Assembly: GCA_022419385.1 (NCBI GenBank)
Contig: JAJUBI010000001.1
Location: forward strand, 3,286,001 to 3,350,000
Length of the DNA stretch: 64,000 bases
Source of the DNA: Paraconiothyrium sp. Pb-2020
Lineage: Eukaryota; Ascomycota; Dothideomycetes; Pleosporales; Didymosphaeriaceae
Reading direction: 5' to 3'
In this document: in pieces, positions 45,953 through 57,418 of the stretch
How positions within the stretch are numbered: the stretch's first letter is position 1
Layout of the letters: each line of letters begins with the position of its first letter
Made by a program: the position numbers and the translations under genes
The notes under the pieces: generated by a model
Databases searched by the model: none
The model's input: the letters and a program-made list of their open reading frames with translations, nothing else
Told to the model about the DNA's origin: nothing

Positions 45953-47540
45953 ATGATGTCGGGGTCAAACTACTCGGGCTCTGATTTCAGCGGCTCTGAC
46001 GACGAGTATGTAGGACCAAGAGGCGGAGGCTCCAGTGCGGCGGCTGCTAGGAAGATTGTAAACGCGACGCAGCAGCAGGCAAAGAAATCAGAGCGAAAGA
46101 CGCAGGCTTGGGAGCGGAGGAAAGGCGAGTCGTCAGAAGAGGAGGAATACATACCCACATTTGAGGAGATAGAAGATAACGATGTACCGGAGCAGAGCAT
46201 ACAGCAGATGGAAGAGGAGCGGAAACGCAAGAGGTACGTAAGGCTGTGCGCCTCTGCACTATTGCAGTTGCGCTGACAGTGCACTTGGGTAAAGGTTGCG
46301 GAAAGACACAAAGCCTTTTCAGCGCGGTATAATACGGCACGTCGTCCTCGTCCTCGACCTATCGGAAGCCATGTTGGAGAAGGACATGCGGCCAACTCGA
46401 TTTCACGCCATGATACAATATGCGCAGGAATACGTTCGCGAGTTCTTTGAGCAGAATCCCATATCGCAAATGAGCGTACTTGGAATGCACGATGGGCTCT
46501 GCATCAGAGTGTCGGAGTTGTCTGGAAATCCTGCGGAACACATTGCTGCCATACAAGGGCTACGGACACCGCTGAACCCTCAAGATTTCTCCAAAGAACC
46601 GAAGGGCTCCCCTAGCTTGCAGAACGCACTGGAACTGGCAAGGGCAACCTTATATCACACTCCAAGCCATGGAACGCGAGAGGTCATCATCGTGTTTGGA
46701 TCGTTGTTATCCTTAGATCCGGGGGACGTCCACCAGACTATCAGAGCTTGCGTACGCGACCGCGTCCGTGTCAGTGTTATAGGCATGAGTGCCCGCCTAA
46801 AGATATGCGCAGAGATCGTCAATCGCACGAATGCAGGTGACGAAAGCGAGTACGTCGTAGCCACGGATCAAGAACTCCTTCGCGAGCTTCTACTGGCGAC
46901 CACCACACCCCCAGTGGTTCGCGCGACAAAAAGCGCACAAGAGACCGCACCTCCAGAATCTGCGGCTGCTCTCATGATGATGGGTTTCCCATCAAGAGTC
47001 ATTGAAGAGACTCCTACCATGTGCGCGTGTCACGGCGCATTGACAACAGGCGGCTACACCTGCTCGCGCTGCAGCGCCAAAGTCTGCAGTTTGCCCATTA
47101 CCTGTCCTAGCTGCCAGCTCACGCTCCTGCTTTCGACGCATCTTGCACGAAGCTACCACCACTTGTTCCCTCTCCGCAACTGGGCCGAAGTAAGCTGGCA
47201 ACGGGCGCGGGAAAAGGGGAGCAAGTCTTGTCTCAGCTGTCTCACACCGTTCCCGGAGATACCAACATCTGATGAAGTCAATGGCGAGCAGCAGACCAAT
47301 GGCCATGGTTCGAATGGGAAAATGATTGGTAAGGTAGCCCAGAGGCAGACAGACGATGACGAGGAGCAGAAAGCGAGCGAGAGCTCGCGGTATGAGTGCC
47401 GAGTGTGCGAGAGCCACTTTTGCATCGACTGCGACATGTTCTGTCACATGGTGCTGCATAACTGCCCGGGCTGCTTGAGTAAACTTGATACCCCCGAGGA
47501 GGCAACCAATGGAACTGGCGATGTAGAGATGACCGGTTAG
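45953..47540 (+). CDS. SSL1: TFIIH core subunit Ssl1/p44
   Basis: Two exons, 45953-46233 and 46295-47540 (61-nt intron), encode 508 residues. The N-terminus is low-complexity with an acidic patch (SSEEEEYIPTFEEIED). After the intron, YQRG-like FQRGIIRHVVLVLDLSEAM begins the von Willebrand A domain (about 100-290), including MSVLGMHDGLCIRVSELSGN and ALELARATLYHTPSHGTREV. Next comes the C4 zinc region CACHGALTTGGYTCSRC near 340 and the C-terminal RING-like Cys/His set (CRVCESHFCIDCDMFCH near 460). Ssl1/p44 stimulates the XPD/Rad3 helicase in transcription initiation and nucleotide excision repair. The two Met codons at 45953 and 45956 are the first plausible starts; an earlier in-frame Met would add a stretch not seen in the family. 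Confidence 0.94.
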
Positions 47541-47889
47541 ATGATGGCATGGCTGATTCTTTCGAAGATGCTGAATCGACCTCCACCACTTTAGAATTAA
47601 GATATCCAATGCTATCCAAATCAATTCGAGCATTTTCCACCATCGTGAACATTCGCGCTCTTCCTTTTATCGTACATCGGCTTCAAATCAGCACCCGAGT
47701 ACCTTGACGCGAAGTCCCGTGAGTGATAGCCGCACGTACGAAAGCGTCGGCGCATCAAATGCCGAACAGAACGCCTCATTGAGCGTGGTAACCCCACCAC
47801 TTCGTACGCGCGACGTGGGGCAACTCCGACTTCGCGTCGGCCTACTATTCACGTATATAGACGCGCTGCTGCACGTCACCTGCAGCATA
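47541..47889. other. Short spacer between SSL1 and the FAH-family gene
   Basis: 349 bp, SSL1 3' region and promoter of the next gene. The frame of the next gene is open upstream of 47890 but has no ATG there. Confidence 0.45.
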
Positions 47890-48936
47890 ATGCTCCTACG
47901 CCCGACCTCGTTACTCTGTCGCCGTGTTCGGCCACAATTGACATCCGCAAGCTCATTCACACCATCGACATCCAAACGAACAGCATTGTTCCAGAGGCCA
48001 TCAAATTCCCGATCAAAGTCTCAATATCCTACATTCCGCAGAATGGCGCTATTCCAGCGGCTGATCCGGTTCGAAGGCGAGGACGGGCAGATCCACTGGG
48101 GTGACTTCGGCTCAGAAGAAGTCGGACGAGACGTCTCCGGAAGAACCGTCCCAGTCCTAAAAGGCAGCATAGAAAACGGTTTCTCCCAGAGCAACACCTC
48201 AGCCAAAATCCGCACCCTCCTCTCCCCGCTCCCCTCAACCCCAATCGTCCTCTGTGTCGGCCTAAACTACAAACAACACGCCGAAGAAGGAAACCTCCCC
48301 ATCCCCACCTACCCCACCATCTTCATGAAGCCGCCCACCGCCCTCTCGGGTCCTGGCGCGCAGATAAGTATCCACAAAGATTGCCAAGAGCAGCTGGACT
48401 ACGAGGGCGAACTCACCATCGTCATCGGCAAGACGGGGAAAAACATCCCCGCCGCCGACTACGCAGAGTACGTCCTAGGCTACACCGTCGGCAACGACGT
48501 GTCCGCGCGCAACTTCCAGCTCCCCGCCTCCGTCAGCGGCGGGCAGTTCGGGTACGCGAAGTCCTTCGATGGGTTCGCGCCGATCGGGCCGTGCATTGCG
48601 TCTCAGGCTGCGATCGGCGGCGATCCGAATAAGATACGGTACTGGACGAAGGTCAATGGCGAGAAGAGGCAGGAGACAGGCACGGATGATATGATCTGGA
48701 GCGTGGGGCAGATTGTGGAGCATTTGAGTCGCGGGACGACGTTGCAGGCGGGGACGTGTATTATGACGGGGACGCCGAGTGGGGTGGGGGTTTTCATGGT
48801 GAGTTTTACATGTCTTGTCTTTGGTGTGCGTTGCTGACTGAGATAGGATCCTAAGGGTTTCGTGAAGGATGGGGATGAGGTTGAGATTTACGTCGAGGGG
48901 ATAGGGAGTTTGGTTAATAAGATGCAATTTGAGTAG
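47890..48936 (+). CDS. Fumarylacetoacetate hydrolase-family protein (FAHD1-like)
   Basis: Two exons, 47890-48798 and 48847-48936 (48-nt intron), encode 332 residues from the first ATG. The FAH fold is shown by LCVGLNYKQHAEEGN near 120, the metal-binding ExE in DYEGELTIVIGKTGK near 170, GYTVGNDVSARNFQ near 197, and QAGTCIMTGTPSGVGVFM running into the intron, with DGDEVEIYVEGIGSLVN closing the domain after it. FAH-family relatives include acylpyruvases, oxaloacetate decarboxylases and homoprotocatechuate isomerases. The first ~50 residues (MLLRPTSLLCRRVRP...) are Arg/Ser-rich with no acids, suggesting a mitochondrial presequence. A second in-frame Met (MALFQRLIRFEG) could start a cytosolic form. 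Substrate not assigned. Confidence 0.9.
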
Positions 48937-49569
48937 GAGGGTGGAGGGGGTTACATTTACAGGTTCAAGAGGTCCGCCTGAGTTCATTCGAAGCGTAGAT
49001 AGTGAGGCGCTCACCAAGAGAACAAAGACACAAATCTCAAAAGCGCAAGCGCAAGCGGAAGTGTTCAGTGTAGGCAGACCCCCAGGCTGATCTTCCAACA
49101 CGCAAACACAACACAGACCGCGTCAGTAACCTCCTCCCTGTTATCGTAAAACTACCATACACCATCATCTCACCGTTCCAGCCACCCATCACACCCTGAG
49201 TCCTACCGCGATATACCACCTAAAGAAATCCCATCTACAACCCCTCCCGCCATCAACGCCCTCTACACCCTTATCCCCCATCTTCGCCAAAGCTAAGCTA
49301 CACGGCTCCCGTACACTTCGCCTTTCCAACCCCATCCGAAGCTGATCACCACTTGCACTTACTCTGCTCATTCTCGCCTGTCAGAGAAATAGATAGACGC
49401 AGTAGTTCTCGCCTGGCCTTTAAAGTGTGCGCACAGTGTTGGGTTAATTGAGAGGGCAGTGTTCTGGGAAGATGTGGTGTTTTTAGAGAGAGATGCGAGT
49501 AAGTCATTATTTTCATTAGTAAATCACGTCTCTGGTTCATACCTCTCTCGGGCCATTACATTCTCGCCT
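48937..49569. other. Convergent 3' spacer
   Basis: Lies between the 3' ends of the plus-strand FAH-family gene and the minus-strand HET gene. No coding or RNA evidence. Confidence 0.45.
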
Positions 49570-51991
49570 TCAAACAATTCTAACTTGAATTAGGTCTTCC
49601 GCTCGCGTTTTGTCCCAAATCTCGCTCTTCATCATCCCAATCACGATGGCATCCCCTACGAGGTTATACTTTTCAGTTCCCTCCAAACGTCGAAGAATGA
49701 GCGGAACGCTACAGCCAGGTATCAGAAAGACTTCATCGTGAAGCCGAGCGCCCTTTGCTGCCCACCCGATGCCATACTGGTCGTCGTCCAGACACATCAT
49801 GCGCATGTCCTTTCTGGCCATGTTTTTGAGACCCCGATAGGAGAACCCCTTGGTTGATATAACAGCGAAGACCAATGGCGTTCTCCGGCATCGTTCAGCG
49901 TGGTCTTCGAGGGTCTTTCCGCAGACGGAGAACTTGCGATTGGAACGTATCCATCGTTGGAAAGGAGTCTGGGAATCTTCGGCGACGTTGTAGCCATGTT
50001 TGGATCGAAAGACCTCTACAAGATAGTGCTTCTCGTATGACTCTAAAACCGGTTTGCCCGGCCAAGTTTTCTTCTGATATGTCTTATACTCGTACTCACG
50101 ATCGAGAATTGCATCAATCATGAAATCCGCAACGTATGACCCTTTGGTTGGATTTCGTTGCATCTGTGCCCACATGCGGTCATGGCAGGGAAACTGGGTG
50201 TCTTCTTTATCCGTCCAGGTGCTTCCGAGACTTGTGATCCTTCCAATACGCCGGGCCGGTGAGACTAGAGCAGGTCCTTCAAAGGTGCACGAGCTGGGAC
50301 TGTCTCCAGTAGTTGACCAGGCATTTATCCCCCTATAGGACCGGACTTCTTGATGATGCAACGCTCGGTCGAGTATATGCCGACTGGGTGGATGCTGGTC
50401 ATACCAGAAGAATGGCGGACACCACGTCGGCAGCTGCATCGAGCGATTCACATCAATGCACTAAGCAAGAATAATGATATCAAGTGATCGTCTCTCGATG
50501 TAGGAGCGTGTCATAGAAGATGCAAGATAGGTAGGATCGATTTGGTAGTTCGGTTCGGAAAGGAAGTCCAGGGTGTCAGATATTAGGCCGAGGAGCCCAA
50601 ACACACGATCGTGTCGCCGCTCGCATAGAGAGTCTTGTGTCAGCTCCAAGATTTCGAAAAGATCCGTTCGCTCCCCTTCCTCCCTCGAACGACGGATGTC
50701 AAGAATCTTCATTGCTTGCTCTGCCCCTTCAATCGATTTGCCGGTCATGCTTTCAGCATACTCGAACAATGTCTCCAGATTCCTTGCATCGATAAGGGAC
50801 GCTCCTATAAGAAGATCGATTCGACGTCCTATGGCAAATTCTTGCACAATCCATATACGCTTCCAGTAGTCCGCTTGGCAATAACTCTTCAAGACTTGTT
50901 TTATCCTGGGCTGTTTTAAGAGATCTGCAACTGCGTGATCTTGATTTTTGATCGCGAGGGTTGGCTGGATCTTTGCAAGGACATCTACAATACCAGCATA
51001 ATCGTCGTCCGGCAGCTTTATTGCTACCACCGTGTTACGGGCTCCAGCGTATATTCCGCCCATACGTAGGACCTGCACGTTTCGTTCTTCCATGTCGTTC
51101 TGATTTATGCAAATAGCATCTACCTATGGGTTGTAAATGTCAGACCATCCTTGTGAAGAGGACCGCGAAAGAAAATGACGAAGACCTTACCCACAGCAAT
51201 CCGCACCGTGCAGATCGCAAGGCGCGCAATATCTTCTCCAAATTAGGGCGGATATCCATGCGCTGTCCTTCAATGTACATCTTGCTGGTAGCATCATCTC
51301 TTCCCCAAGTGTACGACAAGGCAGTAAAGCCTTTTTCTCTTGCAGAGAGGAGAGGAAGTTGAACCATCACTGCTTCCAGCGGGTGGCTTTCGTCATCCGC
51401 GTACTGGATCTGAAGAAGCCGCAGTTCCGTATCAATCAAATCTCTATATTGATAAGTGCTGTAGGGTTGACCGAGTGTTTGTTTCGTGTGTGCCGGCTGT
51501 TGCTGATCATCACTCTGGCTTGGGATGGTTGATGTACCACTCGGCCCGGGCTGCAGTGTCGATAACTCCCATTGAGGTGCTTCCGTCGGAAGACGAAGTA
51601 GATTTTGTCGGCTCTCCGAGACGGCGTTGCTATCGATGTTGTTGCCTGTACGGCGACGCCTCACCCATTCCAGCAAACTGCCTCCGCCAGTATAGGAAGC
51701 CCTTCTGCGCTCTGGAGGCTGATGATTGCGGACTCGGGCTCGAAAGACCACTTGACCTCCGTATTGGCGGTTGACATACACGTAACGGATGGTTGCTAGA
51801 GCCAAGGCGAAAGCGACAACAGCGCCAGAAAAGCTGAGATGCAATTGCAAGGCGATAGGAGTGAGGTTCTTATTCCTTTTAATCAACAACACAATCAGAT
51901 TAGCGACAAACAGCAAAGTTCCGGTCAAAAATATGAGTGAAACAATTTGCCCGATCCTCGGGGTACCGACCCCTGGGTCGTATCGTACCAT
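49570..51991 (-). pseudogene. Membrane-anchored HET-domain protein with in-frame TAG
   Basis: Exon 51991-51191, 67-nt intron, then 51123-49570 in one frame except for a TAG codon at 50463-50461. The intron restores LLWVDAICINQNDMEERNVQV, the central HET motif; the domain begins with FTALSYTWGRDD near residue 222. Two hydrophobic spans at about 13-37 and 49-72 suggest membrane anchoring before a Ser/Gln-rich linker. After the stop, the same frame stays open for 296 codons, beginning CIDVNRSMQLPTWCPPFFW, which continues the usual post-HET text (LDIIILA then C-DVNRS...LPTW). No GT lies in the 100 nt before the TAG, so an intron ending there is unlikely. The product as read is 487 residues with a complete HET domain and no C-terminal half. 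I treat it as a broken or truncated allele; a shortened functional protein is possible. Confidence 0.75.
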
Positions 51992-53655
51992 TCTTGGTGG
52001 TAGTTGTTCGATGTCGAGTTCACAAGGAAGAAGGCATTGGATATGGCCCCCACGCCTATTTATTTCAAGAAAGAAAGCACGCCACAGGGGCAGCCTCGCC
52101 GCGGTTGCCTGTTGTCCCTGATCAGTCTAGCTCCACGACCATGGTGGGCCATTACGAGCAAAGCGGCAATATTACACGACGACTGCAACGCACAGATCAA
52201 TTACGATACGCACTTTGACCAGCCGTCAAGAATATATCGCGCGTAGCTCGCGTCTCAAAACGAAGTCAAACAACACGTGTTTACATGGCAGATTTCCTGT
52301 TTCCACCGCCCTGCAAATCCCATAAAGTCGAACCCAGAGTCCGTCCCAGCCGAGCCTGCGGCGCGCTGCCTCCGCGGAGCAACCACCAGACCGCTACATG
52401 GGAGCTTGTCATGCCAGAGTGGCGAATTCGGAGGAAGCGGGCGAACGTCAAATCTCGGAAACATGAATACGCTTCAGAGCGCAGCAAACTGGCAGTCTTT
52501 TGGTACGGCGTGAAAGTCGAACAAGCACTATCAAATCAAAATTCTCAAGACATGACATGGCGTGAGTCATTCCTGGACACCTTGTAAAACAATTGACTCG
52601 TGGGGGCTTGAATATCCATGCAACTGCCCGAATTGCATGTTGACATAAGAGATAGCCTAGACCAGTAGTGGTTCAAAGAAACGATAGACTCCATCACGTA
52701 CTCGACGGGGTAAGTGTTTGTCCGCGGTTTGAAGTGATGCGTGAATGCAGTGTACGGAACATATTGCGGTTGAAACATAAGAAAGCAGTGACTTCATGGG
52801 CAGGTATTTGCAAGACATGAGATCTCAGAAGCCTATCAACGGTTTGAAGCAGTGCTTCGCATTCCGACAGTCGACAGGACGAGACGTTATCTCGCATATA
52901 CTTGTTGTCAACAATACTGGGTCAGGTCATGGCTCTGAACATGCACTATGGACCAACTTAGACTGGGAAATACAATCCTGAAGTTGCCTTTCCCACGTGC
53001 TTAGCTGGAAAGCTTACAAACGGCCTTTTCTATATGAGGGACAAATCTAATGTGGCGAGGATGTAAAAGTCAGACAAAATTAGCCAGTGAAGTTGCAGGC
53101 GAGTACATATGGTATGTGACACTTCCGGCCTTCGCTTTCTGTGATCGTAGGTCGAAAGCGTCCTAAGCGCACATCTACAGGCGAGTGCAGCCCCCTTGAT
53201 AAGAGCGGGCGAGTGGTGTTAAGATTGAAAACAACGTATTCGAAGTGTGGAGGCTACCAGAAATCATTTTGCTTAGCCACAGGGCAATTCTAATGGGACA
53301 TGGGACATCTTAACGCGCGTTTGTTGCTTCACCTCCACCAGCTCACAACGTACGCCAGGATGGCGAGGTGTGAGGATACAGTGGTCAACATGAACTGCAG
53401 CCTCAAATGCAGAGACTAACAAGGCTTATCGCTTTTCAAGGCGCCTCCAATCGGTGAACGGCAAAGATGAGCCGCGTACGATCGTCTCTCACTTCGCCTT
53501 CACCTTCACCTGGTCAAAATTTTTGGACTAGCGTACCCCGCGCCCGGGTCGACTATATAAACAGACTTCGCCTACCTTCTCGTCGCCTCCACCACCTCAC
53601 TCTGGTCCCGCTCCACAGTCGGACAACTGTGGCCGTCGCCTTCGGGCGGCGCGTC
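51992..53655. other. Gene-poor region upstream of the broken HET gene
   Basis: No gene is supported. The first part is the HET promoter. A pyrimidine-rich stretch with a TATATAAA element at 53553-53560 precedes the repeat field that follows, but no coding sequence begins there convincingly. Confidence 0.4.
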
Positions 53656-54753
53656 GACAAGCTTTCTGTCGCCTCCATGCGCGCGAAGGTCGCCTACGGT
53701 CTAAGGCATCACTGCAAACCATTTCCCCGATCGATTTATTGATCGCTTCTACCTTTGGGTATTCTCTCACCTTTCTAGCACCTAGACACGAGAGCCGAGC
53801 AGAGTTTGGAAATACCCCCTCACCAGACGCGCGTATGCGTACTCTGGGTCTAGGTCTACGAAAGTCTTCCGACAAGCTTTCTTCGCCTCCATGTGCGCGA
53901 TACGGGTAGTCCCAAGTATACAAATATTTGAAAACTTCTCTGCCGCCTCTATGCGCGGTTCCGAGGTTTGGTCGCCTTCTTCGGGGTCTGAGATTGACCA
54001 GCTGAAAGAAGATTACCCGGAATAGCGGAGGACTTTGAGCGCCGATGGCAGTTTTGACATTCTCGATCTTAAGAAATAGGATCGAGGGGGCCACGCGGGA
54101 AAACGCCGTTGATCTTCCTGACGTTTCGGACCTTCTGGATGCATCTCCACCCCAGACAAGCTTTCTGCTGCCTCCATGCTTGCAGCGCCCCACGGGGGCA
54201 TTCAAAACTTACATCTATACACAAATCCAGCCCTATACCGTCATTGGGTTGCTTACCAGATCTCGACAAGCCGCAAGCACCCCGATGACTCCCAGGTCAA
54301 AGAAGTCTACTGAAGGAAGCCTACCGGAATAGCGGAAGCCTTCGAGTGCCGATGGCAGGTCTACGCGCCCTGATGTGGCATCGAGGAAAGTCACGCGGAA
54401 CAACACCGACTATATTCCTAACGTTTCGGCCCTTCTAGAGGTATCTTTACCCATGACAAGCTTTCTGCTGCCTCCATGCTCGCAGCGCTCCTAGTGGGTG
54501 CATCTCATACCTTCAGATCTTCAACACAGCAAACCTGTACAACATGCGATTTTGTCATCTATCGCGTTGCTCCTTCCCTCGATACAGTATACATTCTCTC
54601 CAAGCTCCAAGGGGTCCGTCGTGGTTGATTGCATGTGTACGAAAAACTTTCCACCGCCTCCATGCGCGTGGTATCCTCCATAAATACGCAAGCCTTAACG
54701 AGCCACTCTACTCCCGCATACCTTTCGACAAGTTTTATACCGCCTGCATCCGC
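53656..54753 (+). repeat. Field of a repeated ~27-bp motif inside a ~300-bp tandem duplication
   Basis: Seven copies of a motif close to GACAAGCTTTCTGCCGCCTC followed by CATGCGCG occur at 53656, 53871, 53930, 54155, 54455, 54641 and 54727. Copies 54155 and 54455 lie inside a degenerate tandem unit of about 300-307 bp: CCGGAATAGCGGA at 54017 and 54324, GCCGATGGCAG at 54041 and 54348, and ACGTTTCGG at 54121 and 54421. Six of the seven motifs, read on the plus strand, give a similar peptide, DKLSxASMR or a close variant (DKLSVASMR, ENFSAASMR, DKLSAASML twice, EKLSTASMR, DKFYTACIR); the 53871 copy is one base shorter and shifts frame. No continuous gene joins them. Origin unknown. Confidence 0.7.
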
Positions 54754-55528
54754 GAAGAGTTACTGTATTGCAACTCGAACGATATGAGCCTTGTGTGGTT
54801 CCATTCAACATATACTCAGTCTCCTGTGGATTCCTTCTCTCGCATGCTTACAGAGATCTGACTAAAGCATCCCAGGCCGCCGTCATCAACTTCACCAGCA
54901 CATACACACACATTCTCGTTCACGAAGCATGCAGTTGGAAGCCGACAAATCGTGTAGCTTGGCCGACCGACCATTAGCTTCACCAGCTGGGACCCGTTTG
55001 TTCGCATCAGGACCAAAAATTCCCCGCTTTGTGGCCGAAATGTATCAAGATCTCGAAGTGACTTGACGTGTCTTGTCGCTCCGCCGTCGACAGGCGATTG
55101 TCCATCTCGTCAAACCTCTGATTACATCTCCAACCCAACGCCGTGCACCACTAAGATACACATTCCCAGTCGCACAGCGTCACAGTGCAGGAGGAGCACT
55201 GTGTTCACGGATTGCAGGCCTTCCCTGCACAGAGACATCAAACGGGGGCGCTGGCTTCGACCAAACTCTCATGTCATTTGGGGCTCTCGACAGGTTGGTG
55301 CAGGCACATGTTGCGCGGGTATTCGCACCTACTCTGCACAGAAAGGAAGTCGCAGCGCGCACCAAGACGGAAGTGACGCCATCAATAAGACCTCAGCAGC
55401 GGCCTTTCCTCTCCCTTCCATCTCCACGACATCAACATCCACGACACATCTCTACAGTACAGCTTCTCTGCACGCTTGTAAAGTCATAGCTACAACCTAC
55501 TGTTACGAGATCCGGCCAGTTAACTACA
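54754..55528. other. Spacer between repeat field and a hypothetical gene
   Basis: No supported gene or RNA. The right part would be the promoter of the 55529 gene if that gene is real. Confidence 0.4.
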
Positions 55529-56291
55529 ATGGATCACAAGCGCGATCACACCCGATTGTAAGTTATGCTTGAAGCCTCACGTAGTATACTAACCTTATGG
55601 TCAGTTCCTCCGACAACGACGGCAGATCGGGCCATGAAATGCCCCCACCTCGTCAGCCAATGCAGCAGCTAGTGCCAACGATAACACAGACACAACATGT
55701 TTCGCCGCAGGGACCGCAGCCTCCACTGCCGGGGCCTCATGCTCAGCATGTCCCTGCGCAAGGACTGCAGCAGCCAGCACACTACGCCACCCATCAATCC
55801 AGATTCCGGACCAACGCGGTCAAAAAGATGACAATGGTGCGAATGGCGCAGCCAACCCGTATCAGCGTCTAGGTCAGGATTATCACACTTGGGTGTTCGA
55901 CTTCACGACCCGAGCAAATCAACATGACATTCGAGGTTCTCCGCACGATGAGCACACTCGGCGTCTTTGGCATGAACACTTCGAAGCCTACAAGAAAGTA
56001 ACACTGACGGAGGCGAACCAAGCCCGGGGGCCACCAGACGGCGAGTTCCTGCAGCGGTTCATGATTACTGCGGCACGGTGCGCGTGGCCTGGTCCTGGTG
56101 CACCGACGCTGTCCTGGCTGAGGAACGCGAACCGTATTGTGTTGGAAATTTGCATCTTCCTACACAGAGACTTCCAGCTGTCGGATCATGAGAGGTTGCA
56201 TATGGACAATACGGTAGCGTGGATGTTGAAGGAGGGACTGGTACTACAAGATGACGTTCCGAACGGCGGACAATGGCAAAGCACTGGCTGA
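55529..56291 (+). CDS. Hypothetical Gln/Pro-rich protein, reading frame broken
   Basis: A first exon 55529-55557 (MDHKRDHTR) and an intron 55558-55604 with perfect GTAAGT donor, TACTAAC branch and TCAG acceptor argue for a real gene. Exon 2 begins FSSDNDGRSGHEMPPP and is Gln/Pro-rich. Its frame ends at a stop at 55870-55872. From about 55800 the +2 frame reads more like protein: DDNGANGAANPYQRLGQ, then YHTWVFDFTTRANQHD, and stays open through HEHFEAYKKVTLTEANQ to a stop at 56289-56291. The two halves can be joined only by an intron I cannot place or by a one-base indel. No known family. It may be a lineage-specific gene that has begun to decay. Confidence 0.4.
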
Positions 56292-57418
56292 TTATGGTGG
56301 TGGCATGGCACCTGAGCACAGGCTTTGACATGGGCGCTGCTTTGCTTGGAAATCAACTGGGACCTGACATTTGCGAGGTGGTTCCCAATTATTCCAGTGT
56401 CGGCGCTCGGGCGTCGCGTGGGGACCTCGTTGTGAGCCAGACTGACGAGCACAAGCTATAGTGCATGGCTTGTTCGTATTTCCAAGGAGCTCTCAGTCAT
56501 TGTGGACTTTCTTGGATTAGCACAAACAGCTTTAATAGGGATAGTCCTTAGCAAACAGCATGGCGATGTCTTCATTTTCGCCACGCTTTCAACGTGACGT
56601 CTTACAGAGTGCCAACAACTTCCAAAGTCATAACACCTTTCAGAGTAACGACAACTTTCAAAGTGACAAAGACCTTCTAAGGTACCACCACCTTCCAGAA
56701 CAACACCACCATATAGAGTGATACCACTTCCAACCAATCTCTGCAGCGCGGCTAGTGCTACATTAGTATCAGTGACGGCATCTCGTACAATGCCACGCTC
56801 AAGCGTTGGAGTCAAAGATATCAAGCCCATGAAGAGCTTGATGTCAGAAGTATCCAGCGCGCGTCACAACAAAAAGAGTGAATGAGCGGTAGGAATGCAA
56901 GGAGTGTACAGCAGAAGGGAGAAGATGTCTCGAGTATATCTAGCATGGGTGGAATATTAATACTGCGTCTGTGGTGGATCGGCAGTGCGGCGTCCTGCGA
57001 TTCTGGAATTGCGACGGGGGATCGAAGGAATGCGAGATTGTGGTGGCGAAGCGAGGCTGTGCTGAAGAGGATGGAGAGGCGATGGGTGCGCGTTGCGCTT
57101 GTGTATGGCGGAAGGCAGGGGGAGGGCAGGTGTGAATGCGGAGGTAAGTATGCACTAGAGGTATGTTGCGGTGAGTGCAAGTAGCGCGAGACGAGTCATG
57201 AGAGGATGGGCATTGGTATGTCATGAGGTGGGTTGTTTTCATATATTTGCAATCTGTGTCCGCCGTAGAGACCAGCGCGCAGGCTTGAAGCCTACCAGAA
57301 GCCTCTCATTGGCACACGTCATCTTCTTAGATACCAGGTACGACGGCTCGGAAGGCCTCGCTTTGGTCGAGCACGTCTTTCGCATCGTCATGTTCCCGTC
57401 CAATCTCGGCTCAATGCC
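56292..57418. other. Spacer with an 18-bp minisatellite
   Basis: Apart from the minisatellite at 56606-56731 no feature is supported. A minus-strand frame of 124 codons (56830-56456) passes through the repeats and mainly reflects them. The right part is the 3' region of the tubulin cofactor gene. Confidence 0.45.
56606..56731 (+). repeat. Minisatellite: seven 18-bp units
   Basis: Seven consecutive units of exactly 18 bp with no indels: 56606, 56624, 56642, 56660, 56678, 56696 and 56714. A typical unit is AGAGTAACGACAACTTTC. Sequence identity between units is partial, but the register is fixed. The plus frame reads hexapeptides such as KVITPF, RVTTTF and KVTKTF and is interrupted by TAA and TAG in units 5 and 7; the minus frame reads hexapeptides such as GVVLEG and GGTLEG without stops. 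Confidence 0.85.
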
